DNA of 64,000 bases from Antedon mediterranea (taxonomy: Eukaryota; Echinodermata; Crinoidea; Comatulida; Antedonidae): NCBI RefSeq assembly GCF_964355755.1, contig NC_092671.1, positions 12,814,501 to 12,878,500 of the forward strand. Reading direction: 5' to 3'. Positions 37,575-52,100 of this stretch are shown here, piece by piece; the first letter of the stretch is position 1, and every line of letters begins with the position of its first letter. Made by a program: the position numbers and the translations under genes. The notes under the pieces are model-generated. The model saw nothing but the letters and a program-made list of their open reading frames with translations. It did not search any database and had not been told where the DNA came from.

Positions 37575-40500
37575 TTAAACAAGGTTTTTTTTGCAAATCT
37601 CCTTGATCCAGAAATGCTTTAACTTACAACCTTCCAACATTCCCAGCTGCTTGTATAGCATTTCTAGATTTTGTTTTTTGCCGATGAAGTTTAAGAGCCC
37701 ATCTGTAGGTTAGACGGCAACTGTATATTATCTACTCGCCGTCTTCAAATAGGCCTACTTTTAAAAGAGGTATGAATATGTGGTTGATAAAGAAAAGTAT
37801 GTATTGTGCACACAATTGTAAAAAATAAGGAGTTTGTTTTACAGAAAACTTTTTTGATTTTGTTGCTGAAACATAAGATTCAAAATCTCTTGGTTATAGT
37901 TTAGGAGTGCAGTTTTGATATTTATTACAATAATAGAAAAAAAAATCATGAATATTTTCAGGAAAACCAGCCGTTTATATTGTGGTTGATTACAAACTTA
38001 ATCTAAAGAAGTTTTTTTTTTCTTCTTCTATTTAATTCAAATAAGTTGTAAAGCTAATTGCGTGATTTGTTGTGGACAAATTCTTAGCTGTGTAAAGCCG
38101 TTCCTCTACACTTTGAGATTAAAAGGAAATATGGTTTGGAATATGGATTGATTTAATAATTTATTTTTGCTTGAATTAATATTTCTTTAGTTATTAAAAT
38201 GTATAAGTTTATGTAACTCAGTATATACTTAAATATTAACAGCTGTGTTTTTCTTTTTTAATTCTTTTAATTAATTAACAGTTAAACAGTTAAACTATTA
38301 ATTTTCAATCAACCAAACTCATCTTTATAAAAGTGAATAAATATACATTAAATCTAAATAAATATTTTACCTGTCCAAGTCAATGATTTGTTGTAAACTT
38401 TGACCTCAGACATTTGGACTTTGTCGAATTCATACCTTGCACAACCAACAGGCTTACCTGGCTGCCACGTTTCTCCTAAATTAAAATAAAATAACAGAGA
38501 TTCTCAACTATACATACATACAGGTAGCAATATTAATTTAATAAATCAAAAAGGGAAAAATTTGAAAATAACACAAGTGAACTATCGGATAGTAGTATCA
38601 AACAATAATATTAAACATAAAAAACAATATTTATGGCGTTGGTTAAAATACAGTAAAATCAACATATGAGGTTTGTATCATAGCTACATGAAAGTGAAAA
38701 GCTGGTGATGTTATTGTTTACTATAATCAATAATCAATAAAACATAAATCATCAAGTGGGAATGTGTACAAGAGAGCCTAACATGCTTCCTGAAGTGGGT
38801 GTTTGTAAGCCTTTAATGACCCACTTTACAAACTTCATCTTCTCATCAAAACGATGAAACTCTAGATACAGTAGTGGTAAAGAATACTGGGCAAAGGTAA
38901 GACAATGAGTAGTCAATTCAGATTGGGGTGTTGGATGCCAGCAGCGCAGGAATGATTTTTGAAGTGGGGGGGGGGGGGGGTGTCAAGGGTGTATCCTTGA
39001 ATTTAATTAGGGATGTGGGTGTAGGCACCAACAATTTGAGCCATGCTCCCTTTGCGCATCATTGTACGGAGCAGCTAGGCTTTAACATTTGTGGGGTCAA
39101 AACGCTATATTTGACCATGATTTACTTTGGGAGGTCAGTTGCCCCCCCTCATTCCTGCACCATTGGATGCGAACACACTTTTGTTGTTGGATTTTATTCA
39201 AATGCATTACTTTTAGCATTAAATTATACGCATCATTCCTCTCCGCGTTCCTTGCTTTACTAAAATACTTTTAAACTTAAATTTATGTGATTAAATATAC
39301 CTAAATGTAGGCTTATATACAGTACTCATAATATTCTATATACTGTTGATTATGCAGCTGTGAAAAGGATCTACCTATCAAGATTGTAATAAACTTTGGT
39401 GTTAATGTCTAATGATGACGCAATTAATCTCACAACTGCAATCAATCAACCCTAAGAAATTAATATTAAACCAATCAAAACTCATTTTGCATGCTTCATT
39501 TGAACCAAATGTCAAATAGGAAAATGCTATGATGTCATACTATAGAACTAGATTTTAGAATTTAGAATTTAGTAGACATAAAATGATCATTAGAAATTGT
39601 TTACATGTTTGTATCAGTTGTAGGGTCTTCCACTATGAAATACAATGTATGTCTTATTATGCTTTGGATATTTGTTACAAAATTAAAAGCATCTGTTGGT
39701 CAATTTAAACTAAAGTCAATCAATTTATACCCTTATACAAAAACAATTATCACCACATCAGAGGTGACATCTGCAATCATGACACCAATATTGGAGAAAG
39801 AAAATTAACCTATGTTTTTATATACAGTAATATAGTGTTTCCAGTTACGACTGATGGGCACTCACTAGAAGCTCATGTAAGCTTGTTAGGGACACAAACA
39901 ATACAATTTTTTATTTTATTTTTATTTTATGTCTTTTAGGCAATGTGGCCAAGGATTACCAATAGTGAATTAATCACTGTCCTATCAGATAGGTGGTAAT
40001 CCTCCTGATACAGGGGCTATTGTGTGAACCAGTTCACCGGGGTAACCCCCTACTCTTTTTCGAATAATGGACTGGGTTCTTTAAAGTACACACAGGTTAT
40101 AACTGTGTACACTGGACCTACGGTTTATAGTCCTTATCCGAGAAATACAATGTGGTAATAGAATTTTAATAAAAATTAAGTACTTGAAACTGAATTATTT
40201 ACCATAGTGGCAAACCAGTGACCCTCTTACAGGGTTGTATCATCCCATTAAACTACTATTAATAAACTGTTTTAAAAAATGAAGATACAGACAGGAAGAA
40301 ATGTGATCTAAAACTAATTAGAAGAGCAAAAGAACACCATTAAACATATAGCCAGATCTTGTTTCCTATTTGTTGAGCCAATGAAATCAAAGCGGCTGTG
40401 ACATCATTGTAATTCTGTCAACGTTTGGTACTTCTTACCCTAGTTAACTATTAAGGCAGATGGTTGCTTTTATATCTATACCTACAAATAATTTTGTCAA

Positions 40501-42427
40501 AATACATGAATCATGATGCTGGACTGATGAATGTTCATTTGAAAATAATTGAAGTCATAACAAAAATAATAGTACGAAAGTAAACTATTTTGGAATATTA
40601 TGATATAGTATTTTCAGTACAGGTAAGTAATTGGAACAAATTGCCTAGTGAAATTCACAATTTAAATTAGATTATTTTTAGAGTTAACTACATAATTGTT
40701 TTAATACAATATTTAACTTTTTTGTTTCAATGTTGAAAGTTCGCAGTTTGTCAATTTCTTGTAGATGTTTTAAGTAGTCATAATTAATTGGTTTTTATTG
40801 TCCATTGTGTGTTGACAAACAAATATAGGGTTGGTTTTTGCCTTGCCTTTTGTATGGTATAAATTTGTTTTTGTTTTTTTAAATTATAATATACATGACT
40901 ATGAATTTAGTAGCTCTAATAATAAAAGTATAATGGAGGAGGAATGAGAAGAATTGGAGGGAAAAGGGGAGTGGTTCTAGGATGAACTTTATCGTTTTCA
41001 ATTGTTTTTTTATTCTTACCGATGACTGAACACTCTTGGTTTCATGACTATATGATATTGTAATTATTGTATTACTGTTAATTCATTATTTGCTGCTTGA
41101 AATATGGTTAGGTAACTGTTACTGCTTTAAATATTTTCCATCATTGGTTACCTTTAAATGTCTAAACATTCTTATTAGTTAAAATTACATTGCGATGTTT
41201 ATACATACTTTCAGGAAACAATTAGAGTATTAAAAGGAACACCCTTTTGCATACAATACAACTTAATATCTTTCAACGATTGCTTCCTTGAAATAAGTAC
41301 ACTACAATTTAGGAACATTAGGGTTAGATTTACCAAAATTGTTGAGCAAAAAATCATCATATCATGTTTTAAGTAAATTATGTTTAAAAAAATCTAAGCA
41401 AATATATTTTTTTTCATAAATCTGAGATTCTATAAGATGAAAAGAACTGCTTGGAAAATTAAATATCTTGACAAAGAAAACTATAAATGCTATCCTGGTC
41501 TTTCATCCATTTCATAACATTGAAAAAAGGTTTGTTTTTTTTTAGAATCGAGCATGGCAACCTCTCATTTACAGTGAGAGTACTCCTTCTGTTTATTAAA
41601 AATTAATAAACAATATTACAATTTTAAAATCATCTAGCTTTTGTTGCATTACTACCATGACTTCATAGATATTAGTAGGCCTATGTATTTGTAATATAAA
41701 ATAATAAATCTAAATTGTATTAAAGAATTAAAAAGTTTTCAATTTGAAAGAAGCATGATCTTACTCCAAAAAGAAAACTGCAATTTATCATATAAAGTAT
41801 TTATGAAACAGAATATAGTGTCATAATATTTTCATGGCAGTAATAGCAGCAGCACGCAAGGTTAAATTCTTCACTCTTTTTCAAGATAATTCCAGACACG
41901 TGGCTATGAAATTGAAGCCGATTTTTCACACTGAGTTACCAACTGTTTTGATAGAGCCGACTTTATCTCAGGCCATAAAAAAGCACCTAGGGGGACCGCC
42001 AAGTACAATTCGTCATGACATGAGTCCTAGAAACTATTTAATTTACAGATCCTTATTAAATATTTCATCCATTAAAACACCCAAATTTAAAAACTGATTT
42101 AGGAATCAAGAATGGATGTAATCCAAATTATAATATGGTTTATTAATTTTACTTTTATAAAGTTATAAAGACTGTTTTCCCAGTGAGTCAACTGCATAAT
42201 AAAAAAATCATAAAACAATTAAAAAACATCACCCATAAAACAACGCAGTGTTAATATATTATTCATTTCTGTCTTGTCCTAACATTAGTAAAGTATGTTA
42301 ATGTAAACACTTGAAACAGAATGAGGAAGATAATGTGTCTGTTTACATCATTTAATTAATATAATGGGAAATAAAGATAAAAACATTGACTTACCGATAA
42401 CAACATTTTCTTTTCCATTTTTTTTTT
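37575..42427 (-). CDS. Candidate 3' exons of a minus-strand LamG/concanavalin-like gene
   Basis: Three possible minus-strand exons join in frame, all phase 1: 42395-42427, 38371-38475 and 37575-37663 (stop). The middle one is the best: acceptor tttag, donor ACAG|gtaaaa, 35 codons open, reading WQPGKPVG and FDKVQMSEVKVYNKSLTW. The latter resembles the last strands of LamG/pentraxin-like domains (the 'EVRIYNRALS' pattern). The outer exons are weaker: the first is only 33 bp and A-rich, and the last has a poor polypyrimidine tract. Upstream exons would have to lie at or beyond the start of gene C. It may be a pseudogene fragment or a false model; the function is unknown. Confidence 0.3.
38966..38980 (+). 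repeat. G homopolymer run
   Basis: Fifteen consecutive G in otherwise AT-rich DNA, a G-quadruplex-capable tract and a likely assembly weak point. Confidence 0.8.
39934..40150 (+). repeat. Old interspersed repeat
   Basis: A GC-richer block containing caccggggtaaccccctact, ctgggttctttaaagtacac and acactggacctacggttta. It resembles a repeat I associate with several marine invertebrate genomes, but I cannot name the family. Confidence 0.4.
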
Positions 42428-43267
42428 CTGAATGGAATCATGATACTACTGACATCCTAACATAATGGACACATGTAAAATTCATATTAGAAACATATTA
42501 TAAGTACTTAAAATGGAGTCTTGTATAGGTAAAAAGAAACAATGAACAACATACAAATTATGATACTGTAAATGACAAGTGACTGTCTATTGAGTAGATA
42601 TATTTAATGTTAAATATCTTACACCCAGATGTATATATCACAAAAGATACCTTGGTATTAGTGTTGGAATTTGCAATAAATCAGGACCAAGTGCATTGTT
42701 GATTAGAATAGCTATTGTTAAACTTTATTCTGCAACACAAAAGTTATACATTTGATTTAACAGCAAAAGTTATACACTCTTGCATATGTTGAAAATAGAT
42801 TTAATAAATTAATATTAAGTTTGTGTTTAATTGATTAAATCAGTGGTGGTCATTTCAAGATCACTTCTATATATTTACACTTACACAATTTAGTATTTAC
42901 ATTTATAATGATATTTGCACAAGGGTAACCCTGTTTTGACTGACTTTGCCCTTTTGTACACACAACACAAAACACTATCCCAGTGTGGAATAACATTATT
43001 AGAGGTGCATACAATCCGTAGTGTAGTAAAGTCATTACAGTCTACTACATTCCCCCACATTCTTAGTGCCATTAAATGAATACAAATCAGTTTTCCCAGA
43101 TGACAGAAACTGTCTGTATCAGTGAAACTCACAACTCATCAAACACTATATTAGGAAGTGTTACAAAGTTCAGATATTTTGCTGTTTCAATGTGATTACA
43201 AATAATAGCTACATATTCTGGTACCTGGATTTTATTTGAGGAAGTTTTTTAATTAATTATTATTGAC

Positions 43268-46200
43268 ATGGATGTACTATCGCTTATATGCCAAACAAAA
43301 CCTGATATTGTTATAAGAATATTCGGTGGCAAAAGATACAGGTAAGAAAAGCATGTATTCTCAACATATATCTAGGCTATGGAAAACTCTTAGCAGAATG
43401 ATTGTTCTATAGTAAAAGTATTACTAAGTTTATAACATTATTACTTCAATATTCATGAGTAAAAATTAGTAAGATATGAATACATTCAATAATAGCAATT
43501 TTATTGTTTGTGGAGATTGTTCATATTTTTATTTTATTTATTTATTTCACCTTATTTATAGAGGGTGACCATAACAATTTAATTGATAACTAAAATATTT
43601 TTGTTTAATTTATCATTTGAATTTTAATTTATAACCTGAACCATTGTTTCCAAAACGATTTTGGAATTTGTTTTACAAAAAAAAAATCTGAAAAAACGTC
43701 AACTAATAAGTAATTAACTAATAAAATCAATTGTATAAACGGCGCCACTGACATATCATTTCATTGAACAAACTCATATGTTTCAACCCACAAACTTATT
43801 TTTAATTGACACGTGTCTTTCATTAACTAAAGGTCTAATGATTGTAGGAGGCTAGCTTCAGAAGGTAACTTGGCTTTGCTTTCACACAGTGCCACGGAAG
43901 GTCGGGTAAATGTAGGGAAAACAGCACTAGGAGTCGATATAGATGTAGGCCTATGTAGGCTCACAGAATTCAGTGGACAACAAATTTGTAAAACAGGTAT
44001 GATTTTATTAATTGATATTACTTAAAAATGTGCCAGTACAGTACAGCTATAAATTACTACTCCGTTCCCACACATAACCCTTCATAGCCTACGCATGGGG
44101 CATTGTTTTTAAATCATTTTAGCGATACTGAACATGTTAACAAAAAAAACTAGTGTATTTGCAAAAGTAGAATGAATGAAAAAATAATTGACAATAAATG
44201 TCTATCAATCGCAAATATGTTTGAAATTAATAAGAGAACAGTTTTTTAGCCTATATATTAAAATATTTAAAATTCTCAATCACTTCTACAGATGATATTG
44301 GCTTAAATGGGACTGAATTAAAAGAAAAGGAATATCCCACAACTGAACAGTGTCATTGTCCTATTAATAGTGTTATTGACTCCCAGACAAAGTCTTCTGA
44401 GATATGTCATAATCATTGGATGCCAAACAGCGTGACTGACAATGAAAATATCCCAACTGCTCATTCCAACACAAAAACAGAAATTAACAGAGAGTGCAAG
44501 AGTACGAAAGCAGTGAAGCGTGGATCAGGCCTAAGCAATGAAACATGCATAAATGCAGATACAAAACTGCAAAAAGATGAGGAGGGGTATTCAAATGTTA
44601 TTAAACCTGATCTACATGTAGCAATGAACAGTGAAGAGTGTTACGAGGATTTAGAAAGTAAAAAAATTATGGATGCATCAACAATAAAAGATGAGGCACT
44701 ATCATCTTTATCTAAACTGCCTACTGGTATCAAAGTTACAGAAAAATCTCTTGCACCTACAGGAACGAAAATGGATGAGTGCAAGAAGGATCACAGAACA
44801 ATTGACAGTCCTCCAAAGTGTGACAAAAACAGTGAAAAAACTCAAGATGCATTATTAGGAAGCTCACAAAAGAATAGTGTAACAGAAACAGGGTTCTTAT
44901 ATACTGAACCTAATGGTTACTCAAATTCAATGACAAATGTGAGTGACCATTTCATTACAGAAACAGGTTTGGAGGAAGTTGAAGTTCACGAGAAATGTCA
45001 GACAGAATCTAATATTATTGCAAGCAATGACAAACAAATAGGAAATTTAAAACTTCCTAGGAATAACTCTAGCATAGATCAAGATATTAAAAGTGTTGGA
45101 ATTTCCGATCAAAGGAGTAAAATTAAGGCAACAGATGATGCAAATGCTATGAAACAAAGTATAGGCTTTCATGGCAACACGAAAGAAAATGAGGATGCAG
45201 GAGAAGGAAAAGCTTGTAATATGGATGAAGAAAACAACAATTTAACAGAAACAATTCCTCTATGTATATATAAGCTTTCAGATTGTATAAAAACTTATGA
45301 GCATGAACCTGTTATGTTGAATTGTAAGTTTACAGGACATCCGCAGCCTAAGGTCAGATGGTTACGTGAAGGGAATGAAATACAAAACGACGGCGAGTCT
45401 ATTCTTGATGAAAGTGATGATGGAAATTATTTGTTGATAATATCAAAACCTACCGTTCATCATTCTGGAAATTATGTATGTATTGCTGAAAATACTGTAG
45501 GGTCGGCAAAGACAATATGTTCATTAACAGTATCCAAACAAGGTGAGTTTGTTTTCATTATGGCATTAATAGACATGATATCTACAAAGGAGGAAATAAA
45601 TAATACAACAATTAGTTGAGCTGCTTTTAATAATAGGGAGCTTTAAAATTTGGGATTTTATGTCATTGATATCTCTACAAAATTATGTCGAGAGAAATCA
45701 AGTGAAGAAAAACATCCCAATGTTGCTGTGCGTAATGACGTAACTAGGTTTTAGGTCTTGTGTCATCGCAAATGAACACTCCCTAATTTCATAGAAAGCA
45801 TGCATACATTTTTGTAAACCATAATTTGTAAGCAATTTTCACAATAATAATAAAAAATATATTATGTTTGGTAATAATTATCTGTAGCTTTCAATATAAT
45901 ATATTTGGGTCATGTCCTCTAAATCCTGTTACTGTAAAACAACTACACAAACGAGGACTATACTTGCCTAATGATTTGAAAAACTTAAAATAATAAATAA
46001 GCTTTAAAATATCATCAACAACTTAACACTTTGAATAGCTCTTTGTGCAATAACTTAACAGACAATTTAGAATATGAAATCAGCCAAAGTCTAATCTCAT
46101 AAAAGATGTTATGAATATGAAACTGTTGCAAAATTGTTGTGTTATTGGTTGTCAGACAACCGTTAAATTATAAATATTACATTGTTGTTAATACTGCTTT

Positions 46201-49127
46201 CTATTCATTTTCTTTAGCAACTTTCTCCACTACAGACATGGACGAGAAGGAATGCCGAAGGGCTGAAGAGAACTGTAAGTTATACACTTTTCAGAATATT
46301 TATTTATCAATTATGTGTGTTTTAATGTGTCTTATGAAATGATCATAAAAATATGTATTTTTTAATATATGTGGCGTATTCACCAATTAAAAAAATATTT
46401 CACTTAAGAATTTTTAAAGAATTTCCTTTAAGTAGTATTTACTTTGAAGAATTTTTAAATTTTAAAGGTAAGTGTTACCCATAACAATATGTAAGTAACT
46501 ATCAATAGTTTCTATATATGAAAACATCTGTTTTATATCTCAGGTGACACACCAGCCTTTGAAAGTACCCCAAAAGATGTTTACGTTTTGCAAGGAGAGA
46601 GTGCCACTCTTACATGTAAGGTCTTAAACAAACATCTGCCTCTTATCACATGGCTCCGAGATCATGATGTTATTGCAAACGGTGGACGATTTCAGACGTA
46701 TTCAACTGTAGATGGGACATGTTGCCTGCAGATAGATGATGTTGATTACGACGATATTGGGGAGTACAAATGCTTGGCTGTTAATTCTGGAGGTGTTAAA
46801 CAAATTACAGCATATTTAGAAATTGCAGGTTAGAGCATACTGCATACATACAATTACGATAATTATATTTAATAAGTCAAATCAAAGATATTTTTTCTGT
46901 TGCAGTAGCCAAGTTTGCTATACAGAAACGATAACAGAGCATGGAAAGGAATTGGCCTCCCTACCATATAATGCCGAGGCTTAGTAAAATGAGCTCCTAA
47001 CATATCATTTCCCTACGTTCAGAATAAATTTGGGAATCACCTTTGCCTTTATACTATAAATGGCAAATATGATTGATAATAATATGTATTGTAATACCTA
47101 GATGAAAACGATGACTAATCAGATTATGTTTAAGATAGTAGTGGTAACGATAATGGTAATGCTGATGACATTGACGACAACAATATTAGCAGTAACTTAA
47201 AATTACATTATGAGCTTAAATTATTAGGACAGCTAATGATATTATCAATATCTACTTTAAAGAAACACCAATGATAAATCAAGCATTGGCAACTCAGTAC
47301 GCACTTGAAGGGCAAAAAGTACAGCTTGACTGCGAAATTGAAGGAATTCCAGAACCACATATTTCCTGGTACAAAGACGGTGTTTTAATTACTAAATCAG
47401 ATCGACACAGACAATCTGTAACGAAATATGATGTGTATTCGCTATCAATTTATGATTTTGAACCAAGTGATGTTGGAGAATACAGCGTACATGCTAGTAA
47501 TATGGCAGGGAGAACGTCATGCTCGGCTTTAGTTCAACTAAAAGGTAAATAAAAAAGAACCCCTTCAGAACAAAAATTTAATGTCTATGGTCATGTGAAT
47601 TGATCTTATATAATATAAACAGAAATGATACTCCTGTAGAGAGATGATTTAGTTTTTAGTAAGATTACATTGATAGGTTTTAAATATTTGTTACAGATGG
47701 AAATAATGTAATTATTAAGAAAAACGAAGATCTCGAAGATCACTACAATGTGTTAGAAGAACTTGGCAGGTTGGTAAAATTACATCAAACAAATAAATAA
47801 ATAATAATATTTTCGAATGCGAAAATTGTGTATTTCTATAAATTTTTCATCATTATTTCTGAGGTAACATTTAAATGTGAAAACAATATTATTTGATTTC
47901 ACTGTAAAATAAATATGATGTGAAAATTAGGGGGGCAAGATTGGATTGGATTGATTTACTAAGTGTCCAAATTGAGCCTAAACATATTATGGGTGGGACT
48001 ATACTTTAGTATAGGATTATACTCAGTCATACGGTATTTATTGAAAGTTTGCATTATCTTAATTAGAGGAGCATTTGGAATAACAAAACGGTGCATTTCA
48101 TTTGATGGGAATAAAACGTATGCAGCTAAAATTATCAGGATACGAAATGGGAACAAAGATGATATTTATAGAGAAATCGATATTATGTCATGTCTGGATC
48201 ATCAGAGACTAATCAAGTTGTATGATGCTTATGAAACTAGAGGTGAAATCACAATGGTAATGGAAATGTATCCTTTAAAACATTCATTTGTCTTATGTAC
48301 AAAATAATTTTGGTTTGAATAAATAAATATTAGATCGTATACATATTTTCTTCATTTTAATGAATAACACTTACTAAGTTAGAATACATATACCACAATT
48401 AAACTTACGTAATATAAAAATCTTCTGATATGTCTCCCTCTATAGGTTAAGATAATCTTTACCATGCCTCAAGCTAAAAAGTTTTTTTCTAATTCAAATT
48501 ATTTAATTGTTTTTTATTTGTATTGTAATTTCATAGGATGATGTACATCATCATTATAAGTCTATTAATTTAAAATAGCAATAATAATAATCCTTAATAT
48601 TATGAAAACTACAAATTAATTGAATATAATACAAAAAAAATCAGACATAAAATCTAAACTGATCAGTGATATACTAATTTTTAAATGAAATTTTAAAACA
48701 AGGAGAATGATAAAAAGTTGTACCAACGAAGATTCGAACTTGGAATATTCTGCTTGATATGCAGACATCCTACTATTAGACCACTGGGGCTTTCATGATA
48801 TTGTTCAAAACAGTAGTAGCAGGTATTCATATGATACTGTATGAGAAATTTTATTTTTAAATATATTAGTTTACACTACTATAAGCAATCACAAACTAAC
48901 CCTGCCGGAAGACATAATCCTTATTGATAGGAATAAAACATGTTGTGGCTTCTAGAACAATAGGCCTAGCCTACAGGTCATGAGAATGTGTAAATCTCAC
49001 CAAACTAACCAAAAACGTTTAAATCAAAATACAATATCTGGAATTAAGTAATATTGACAATTAAAATTTTTGCTACTGTTTTTTTTTCTCGTAGACCTAA
49101 ATCCTACAGGGTTGATTCTCCTAATAC

Positions 49128-49193
<66 letters not shown>

Positions 49194-52100
49194 TTATTAC
49201 TTCCATTCTAATCATGTATTACTGTAAATATAATGAATAAATATGAAATCTATGGTATCTATGTCATAGCAGAATAACCTATATTCATACAGATTTGGTA
49301 TTATAATACTCTATTGTGCTTGTAAGTACAGCATGATTCTACCAAACAATATAGATTAAGCTCATATCCTGTACTGTTTACATACAGGATACTTGAAACA
49401 CATCCACTGATAACACCCCTTCATAATGAATGGTACAGTCTGGTCTTCAGATCAAAAGACCATAGATGATAATCTGTAGGGTGGTAATCAGAGGCAAAGT
49501 TAAACTTTTTCGACTGATTGGAATCAGAGAATGGCGATTTAATAGGCATAATATTTATATATTGTTGGTGTGCATATGGCATACTTGTTCTCAATGGATT
49601 GTCTATCACATTTATTATAGGATTTTAATGAAGGGTTACGTGTTTTCAAAAACATGGAAGATTTAGAAAGGTACGTAAACTTCACAGTTTATACAAAGGT
49701 AGGACTTACTGATTTAAATAAAGATTAAATTTGATTTGGATTGTTTTAATCAGGTATAACTCTGCTAATGGAATTGTTTAATTTCATACCAAATTTATTA
49801 CAACATTATTCATAATAATACTCTATAATTAGGCCTAAAGCAGAGAATTGTTCTTTTAAATTAAAATAAGTTTTTGATCTTTTTTAATTGAATTTCATCA
49901 ACTGGTGTAATTATACTACTACAGTATTAGAAAAGAAGTTTTGTTTTTACTTTCCACATATTTGTATGTAGTTGGTTTATAGTAGTAGCATAATTTAGTA
50001 TTGTTTCAATATGAGGCAATATGTTCCTTTTATTTTTCATTGTCAAAGAACAAATATTACATCTTGTTTCAATTCAAGGCCATGTAATTTAGTAAAAGCT
50101 TGTCTGCAAAATTCCTCTTTAAAACAGAATTAATCTACGAGATGTGTGGCAAATAGAGAGGCACCAGTGAATGTTTCGTGCCAATATTTTATAGCCCAGC
50201 TATTCAACCTATGAGTCATGAGCTAACAACCACCTGATCATGCTACATTTGTAACCCCACCAAACGAAAACAGTAGCCTAAAAGACCTCCATGTTCAAAT
50301 TAAACAGTAACCTACAAACACAGTTTACCTATTCGACATAACAATTGTAAACAATGAAGCCCTATAACAATGAACACTTTTTGAAATTTGCTAAGCCTCC
50401 CTAGTGGGATCTTTGGGCCTTTTGTACCCCACTACAGAATACCTTTAAAACACATTGCAAATGAACAAGTAAATATTAGCACAGTACAGTATACAAATAA
50501 AACCAATAAACACAATTGTATATATACTCCTATACCTAATATGTACAATTTTTAAGTACATGCCTAACAAAATCCACTACTTTGATCAGAGTGTTGTTTA
50601 CGTATGTATGTTTATAACTATAATATAAATATAATTAAAATATATTTTAGTACTCTTGAACCAGGTCATATAGGTAAAAGTGCTGAATGAAAGTTCAGAG
50701 CAAAATAGAATAAATTGACTAAAACTTTTTGATTTTAATTCACTATGGGCTGTTTCATGAGGGTTCGCGGGTGTATAGCTCGGAATTTTGGCCAACTGTA
50801 TGTTCAATCTCTATCAGTATATATACTGTTACATGAGACTCACTAAGGTGAGGAGATCATATTTTACGAGACATGCACTCTTCAAATATTATTAGAGTCA
50901 AGGTGGAAATGCTATACTTTTTTTTATTACTGAATCCAATATAGTATATGCCCTTGAAATTGGAAAAAAAAAACAAGCAATACAAAAAATCATGAACAAA
51001 TAATACCAGAATATTCATTAGAAATATTTTCTTAACCTGCAATTAACAGTGTGACTGGTGGTGAATTATTTGAGAGAATCATAGACCAGGAATCATTCAC
51101 CGAAGACAGAGCAGCCTTCTTTATACGACAAGTTCTTGAAGGTCTACAGTACATGCACAAGAAAGGTGTTGTCCACCTCGATCTGAAGGTAAGAATCCAG
51201 AATGAAATGGCCAACTACTACTATAGAACATTTAAATTGGGATATCCCTATTCAGGGAACACTTTTTCACAAAACAAAAAATATTAACACTACAGTAAGG
51301 GACACTTTGTTGTGTCCAAAAAGTGTCCTACTATACTTCTATTCTACTATTAAAGACTACTAGCTTTTTTCTCATTTACAAAATCACTGATTAAGCCAGA
51401 TAGAGAGTAAGAATAGGAACTAAAGAAAATATCAAAGAATAATCACAGATCATAAAGGGTTCAACTTCCACTTTCATATGATTCAGCATTTTTTTTTTAA
51501 ATTATAAATAAAAATTATATATTTATGGCATTGTGGGAGAACAGTCGTTTTCTACTGAACAGACAGCCCAGTATAAAGAATAAAGAAATTAAAATCCTCA
51601 AATCAGTATATACAAAAGCTGCAGTAAGTCTGAAAACTAAAAGCCTAAAATATTTATAACAAAAGCTCAATACCAGTATATAACATATTTTCAGAAAATC
51701 TATACTTTTAGATATTTTGCAGGAAAATACATGGACAATAATTTTATACTAATATCTAAAAACAATGTACTGCTCTACAAGTTTCCTTTATTGTAAAGTA
51801 TAAGTATGTCTTAGATGAAATGATTAAAACTGATAGATTAAAATAATACAAAGGAAAATAAAATGAATTATCAAGAAATGATGCTCTTTTGGTCTACCTT
51901 TCATTCACACTTAATTCATTTTGTAAAAAAACGATAAATGAAAAAAATTTATAAAATAAAGTAAGATGCATTTAAAAAAAGATTGTTCGTTTTACAACAA
52001 TTACAACTAGTTGAACACAATGGAAAAGAAAATCCTTCAAAATAAAAAATAATGTGTTTATCATATTATTGCTCAAAACAAAACTAAAATGATTATGGTT

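Larger units (their letters stand above)
36856..43267. other. Intergenic region B-C
   Basis: AT-rich sequence with M1-unrelated repeats, a 15-bp G run at 38966-38980, an old interspersed repeat at about 39934-40150 and a possible minus-strand exon set (37575-42427). Plus-strand frames at 38928-39263 and 41834-42097 are not recognisable as genes. Confidence 0.5.
48268..51049. other. Long intron of gene C
   Basis: No exon seen. It contains a tRNA-like remnant at 48718-48792 and the AAT microsatellite at 49128-49193; the remainder is plain AT-rich sequence. Confidence 0.6.

Noticed and set aside
37680-37735. Hairpin with gacggc/gccgtc arms as a terminator or ncRNA
   Set aside because: Only a six-base stem with a 19-base loop; not significant on its own.
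38928-39263. 111-codon frame through a G run
   Set aside because: Poly-Gly comes from the homopolymer and the rest has no protein-like pattern.
41834-42097. 87-codon plus-strand frame
   Set aside because: No homology that I recognise, no flanking splice sites and no neighbouring exons in phase; treated as chance or repeat-derived.
49024-49215. Minus-strand poly-Tyr frame
   Set aside because: It is the AAT microsatellite read backwards.
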